Source: Sipunculus nudus (Eukaryota; Annelida; Sipuncula; Golfingiida; Sipunculidae). Taken from it: a stretch of DNA of 64,000 bases. Shown piece by piece: positions 61,101 to 64,000 of this stretch. Location of the stretch: contig CM049307.1 in NCBI GenBank assembly GCA_026874595.1, positions 29,613,079-29,677,078 of the forward strand. Direction: 5' to 3'. A program made the translations under genes and the position numbers. Positions within the stretch are counted from its first letter, which is position 1; each line of letters opens with the position of its first letter. Below the pieces are notes generated by a model, which ran no database searches, was not told where the DNA came from, and saw only the letters and a program-made list of their open reading frames with translations.

Positions 61101-63290
61101 GGGTGGCAGAGTCAGGAGATAGTCAATGACTTTGATCATGCTAACACAGGGTGGCAGAGTCAGGAGGTAGTCAATGACTGTGATCATGCTAACACAGGGC
61201 ATTGAAGTCAGGAGGTAGTCAGTGACTGTGATCATGCTGACAGGGTAGCAGAGTCAGGAGGTAGTCAGTGCCTGTAATCATGCTGACACAGGGTGGCAGA
61301 GTCAGGAGGTAGCCTGTGCCTGTAATCATGCTGTCAGGGTGTCAGAGTCGGGAGGTAGTCAGTGCCTGTGATCATGCTGACACAGGTTGGCAGAGTCAGG
61401 AGGTAGCCTGTGCCTGTAATCATGCTGACAGGGTGTCAGAGTCGGGAGGTAGTCAGTGCCTGTGATCATGCTGACACAGGGTGTCTGAGTCAGGAGGTGG
61501 CCTGTGCCTGTAATCATGCTGACAGGGTGTCAGAGTCGGGAGGTTGTCAGTGCCTGTGATCATACTGACACAGGGTGGCAGTATCAGGAGGTAATCAGGG
61601 CCTGTGACCATGCTGACATAGGGTCGCAGAGTCAGGATCGAGGTAGTCAGTGCCTTAAAAGATGCTGACAAAGGATGGCAGAATCAGGAGGCAGTCAGTG
61701 CCTGTGATCATGCTGACACAGGGTGGCAGAGTCATGATGAGGTCAGTGACTGTGATCATGCTGACACAGGGTGGCAGAGTCAGGAGGTAGTCAGTGCCTG
61801 TGGTCATGCTAACACAGATTGGCAGAGTCAGGAGGTAGTCAATGACTGTGATCATGCTGACACAGGATGGCAAAGTCAGGAGCTTGTCAGTGACTTTAAT
61901 CATGCTGACACAGGGTGGCAAAGTCAGGAAGTAGTTAGTGCCTTTAATTTTGCTGACACAGGGTGGCAGAGTCAGGAGGTAATCATTGCCTGTGATCATG
62001 CTGACAGGGTAGCAGAGTCAGGAGGTAGTCAGTAACTGTTATCATGCTGACAGGGTGTCAGAGTCAGGAGGTAGCCAGTGTCTGTAATCATGCTGACACA
62101 GGGTGGCAGAGTCAGGTGGTAGTCAGTGCCTCTGATTATGCTGACACAGGGTGTCAAGAGTCAGGAGGTAGCCAGTGCCTGTAATCATGCTGACACAGGG
62201 TGGCAGAGTCAGGTGGTAGTCAGTGCCTGTGATCATGCTGACACAGGGTGGCAGAGTCAGGTGGTAGTCAGTGCCTGTGATCATGCTGACACAGGTTGGC
62301 AAAGTCAGGAAGTAGTTAGTGCCTTTATTTTGCTGACACAGGGTGGCAGAGTCAGGAGCTAGTCATTGCCTGTGATCATGCTGACAGGATAGCAGAGTCA
62401 GGAGGTAGTCAGTAACTGTTATCATGCTGACAGGGTGTCAGAGTCAGGAGGTAGCCAGTGCCTGTAATCATGCTGACACAGGGTGGCAGAGTCAGGTGGT
62501 AGTCAGTGCCTGTGATCATGTTGACACAGGGTGTCAGAGTCAGGAGCTTGTCAGTGACTGTAATCATGCTGACACAGGGTGGCAGAGTCAGGTGGTAGTC
62601 AGTGCCTGTGATCATGCTGACACAGGGTGGCAGAGTCAGGTGGTAGTCAGTGCCTGTGATCATGCTGACACAGGGTGGCAGAGTCAGGTGGTAGTAAGTG
62701 CCTGTAATCATGTTGACACAGGATGGCAGAGTCAGGAGGTAGTCAGTGCCTGTAATCATGTTGACACAGGATGGCAGAGTCAGGTGGTAGTAAGTGACTG
62801 ATCATGCTGACATGGTGGCAGAGTCAGGAGGTAGTAAGTGACAGTCATCATGCTGACACAGGGTGGCAGAGTCAGGTGGTAGTTAGTGACTGATCATGCT
62901 GACATGGTGGCAGAGTCAGGAGGTAGTAAGTGACAGTCATCATGCTGACACAGGGTGGCAGAGTCAGGAGGTAGTTAGTGACTGATCATGCTGACAGGGT
63001 GTCAGAGTCAGGAGGTAGTCAGTGCCTGTAATCATGTTGACACATGGTGGCAGAGTCAGGAGGTAGTCAGTGACTGTAATCATGCAGACACAGGGTGGCA
63101 GAGTCAGGTGGTAGTCAGTCCCTGTAATCATGCTGACACAGGGTGGCAGAGTCAGGTGGTAGTCAGTGCCTGTAATCATGCTGACACAGGGTGGCAGAGT
63201 CAGGAGGTAGTCAGTGCCTGTGATACTGCCAACACAGGGCATTTAAGTCAGGAGGTATATAGTCAGTGACTGTGATAAGACATTAGTTAT
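58120..63290. repeat. 48-bp satellite, ~105 copies, with 812-814-bp higher-order repeat
   Basis: Unit ATCATGCTGACACAGGGTGG then CAGAGTCAGGAGGTAGTCAG then TGCCTGTG, with 46-bp variants lacking CA after GACA. Between about 58380 and 61740 the units form a higher-order repeat of 17 monomers: the unique landmark CCTTAAAAGATGCTGAC occurs at 59215, 60029, 60841 and 61653 (814, 812, 812). The two 812-bp copies look identical by eye; 814 versus 812 is explained by GTCACGGG versus GTCGGG. The leftmost copy is 144 bp (three monomers) longer through extra GACTTTGATCATGCTAACAC units at 58540-58700. Flanking parts (58120-58380, 61740-63290) are simpler, unordered arrays. Open frames on both strands follow from 48 = 3 x 16. 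Confidence 0.96.
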
Positions 63291-64000
63291 TGTACATTAC
63301 AACGGTAAGTTCTGTTAAAGATTTTATTTGACTATAATTCTTGAAAGCAGAATTTCTTCTTTGTCTTACCCAACCTATGTATAGTTTCTAATATTATTGC
63401 TTTCTTGTACATTTTTACATTCTTTCATATATATTGTAAATAAATTAAGGACTGAAAATTTAATGTTCTGTGTGTTAGCCGGAGTCCTAGGAGAAGCCAT
63501 CCCCCAGTGGTCTCTATTGTGAAATATGTTTCACAATCAGTTTGACCTCTAATGAACATCTCCTGCCAACAATTTGCCATATGCATACAGCATGGTCAAC
63601 TGATAAATATTTATGTTCATTGATTATTTATTTAGCTGCATCCCATTATATAATTATTATGGGCAAGTTATATCTGTGACACTGGTTTTTAAAGCAGTTT
63701 ATCTGTCCACAGTAGCCAGTAATGGTCTATGAAGATATACTGTTGAAAACCAAGTATGTATGTATCATAGATAAAATATGCCAGCTGACTGGCAATGGGG
63801 CAGTGCTCTCTGTGGGGCACTTAACCTGCAACTGGAGTAAAGTACACATGCACTGAAGCCACAGGATGCATCTTGCCTCTAACTGTTTGGTTACACCTGT
63901 AGAAATGAGCTGTTAACCTCGGTGATCAACCATCTGAACATCATACTGAAGCTTATTATACTACTACCCCATTGTAGCCACCAGTCACTGCAAGGGGGCA
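63291..64000. other. Right flank of the satellite, nothing recognised
   Basis: Ordinary AT-rich sequence with an AATAAA at 63439-63444. No splice-flanked frame or repeat recognised. Confidence 0.5.

Noticed and set aside
58340-63269. Many 70-150-codon frames on both strands in the satellite
   Set aside because: Consequence of a 48-bp period; no start context, splice sites or unique sequence.
1-64000. LIM domains of either PDZ gene
   Set aside because: Looked for paired Cys/His zinc-ligand spacing on both strands near the genes and found none; absence by eye does not exclude short split exons.

Overview
The window is animal nuclear DNA with long AT-rich introns, canonical GT-AG splice sites, dense interspersed repeats, non-LTR and cut-and-paste transposon remains, and large minisatellites. 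There are no bacterial operons, CRISPR arrays or phage genes. The repeat style (AGGTCA-rich tandem modules, elements ending in CAGTCAGCTGAGCTAA, CAGTGAAAC-ended pogo-like elements) suggests a marine lophotrochozoan, most likely a bivalve-like mollusc. That assignment is inference; no taxon-specific gene was recognised.

The main content is two divergently transcribed, split genes that both begin with a PDZ domain of the PDZ-LIM (PDLIM/Zasp/Enigma) type. The minus-strand gene starts at 37767 and runs leftward: coding exons at 37654-37767, 19085-19236 and 14811-14928, and a probable terminal exon at 2941-3090 followed by AATAAA at 2870-2875. The plus-strand gene starts at 39083 and runs rightward: exons at 39083-39193, 54492-54643 and 55019-55142 (or ending at a stop at 55160). 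In both, intron 1 falls at the same place in the PDZ fold in phase 0, exon 2 is exactly 152 nt, and intron 2 splits an AG|A arginine codon. They are therefore head-to-head paralogs, with 1315 bp between start codons. That interval is CpG-rich at both edges and holds a consensus MEF2 site and two CACGTG boxes. No LIM domain was found in the window.

Layout: 1-2870 is 3' flank with a 33-bp minisatellite. 2941-37767 is the minus gene; its introns hold TGACCTTGA/TCAAGGTCA tandem modules, a pogo-like element, elements carrying perfect palindromic AGGTCAnnnTGACCT sites, a 338-bp tandem array, a broken non-LTR retrotransposon interrupted by a 703-bp CpG-rich insertion with 9-bp target duplications, and a 69-bp satellite. 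37768-39082 is the shared promoter interval. 39083-55160 is the plus gene, with intronic pogo-like and Harbinger-like elements, a duplicated 0.5-kb repeat and a 40-bp minisatellite. 58120-63290 is a 48-bp satellite with an 812-814-bp higher-order period. 63291-64000 shows nothing recognisable.

Most longer open frames are by-products of tandem repeats with periods divisible by three or shadows of the exons, and are not called. All readings are by eye; coordinates of repeat edges are approximate.
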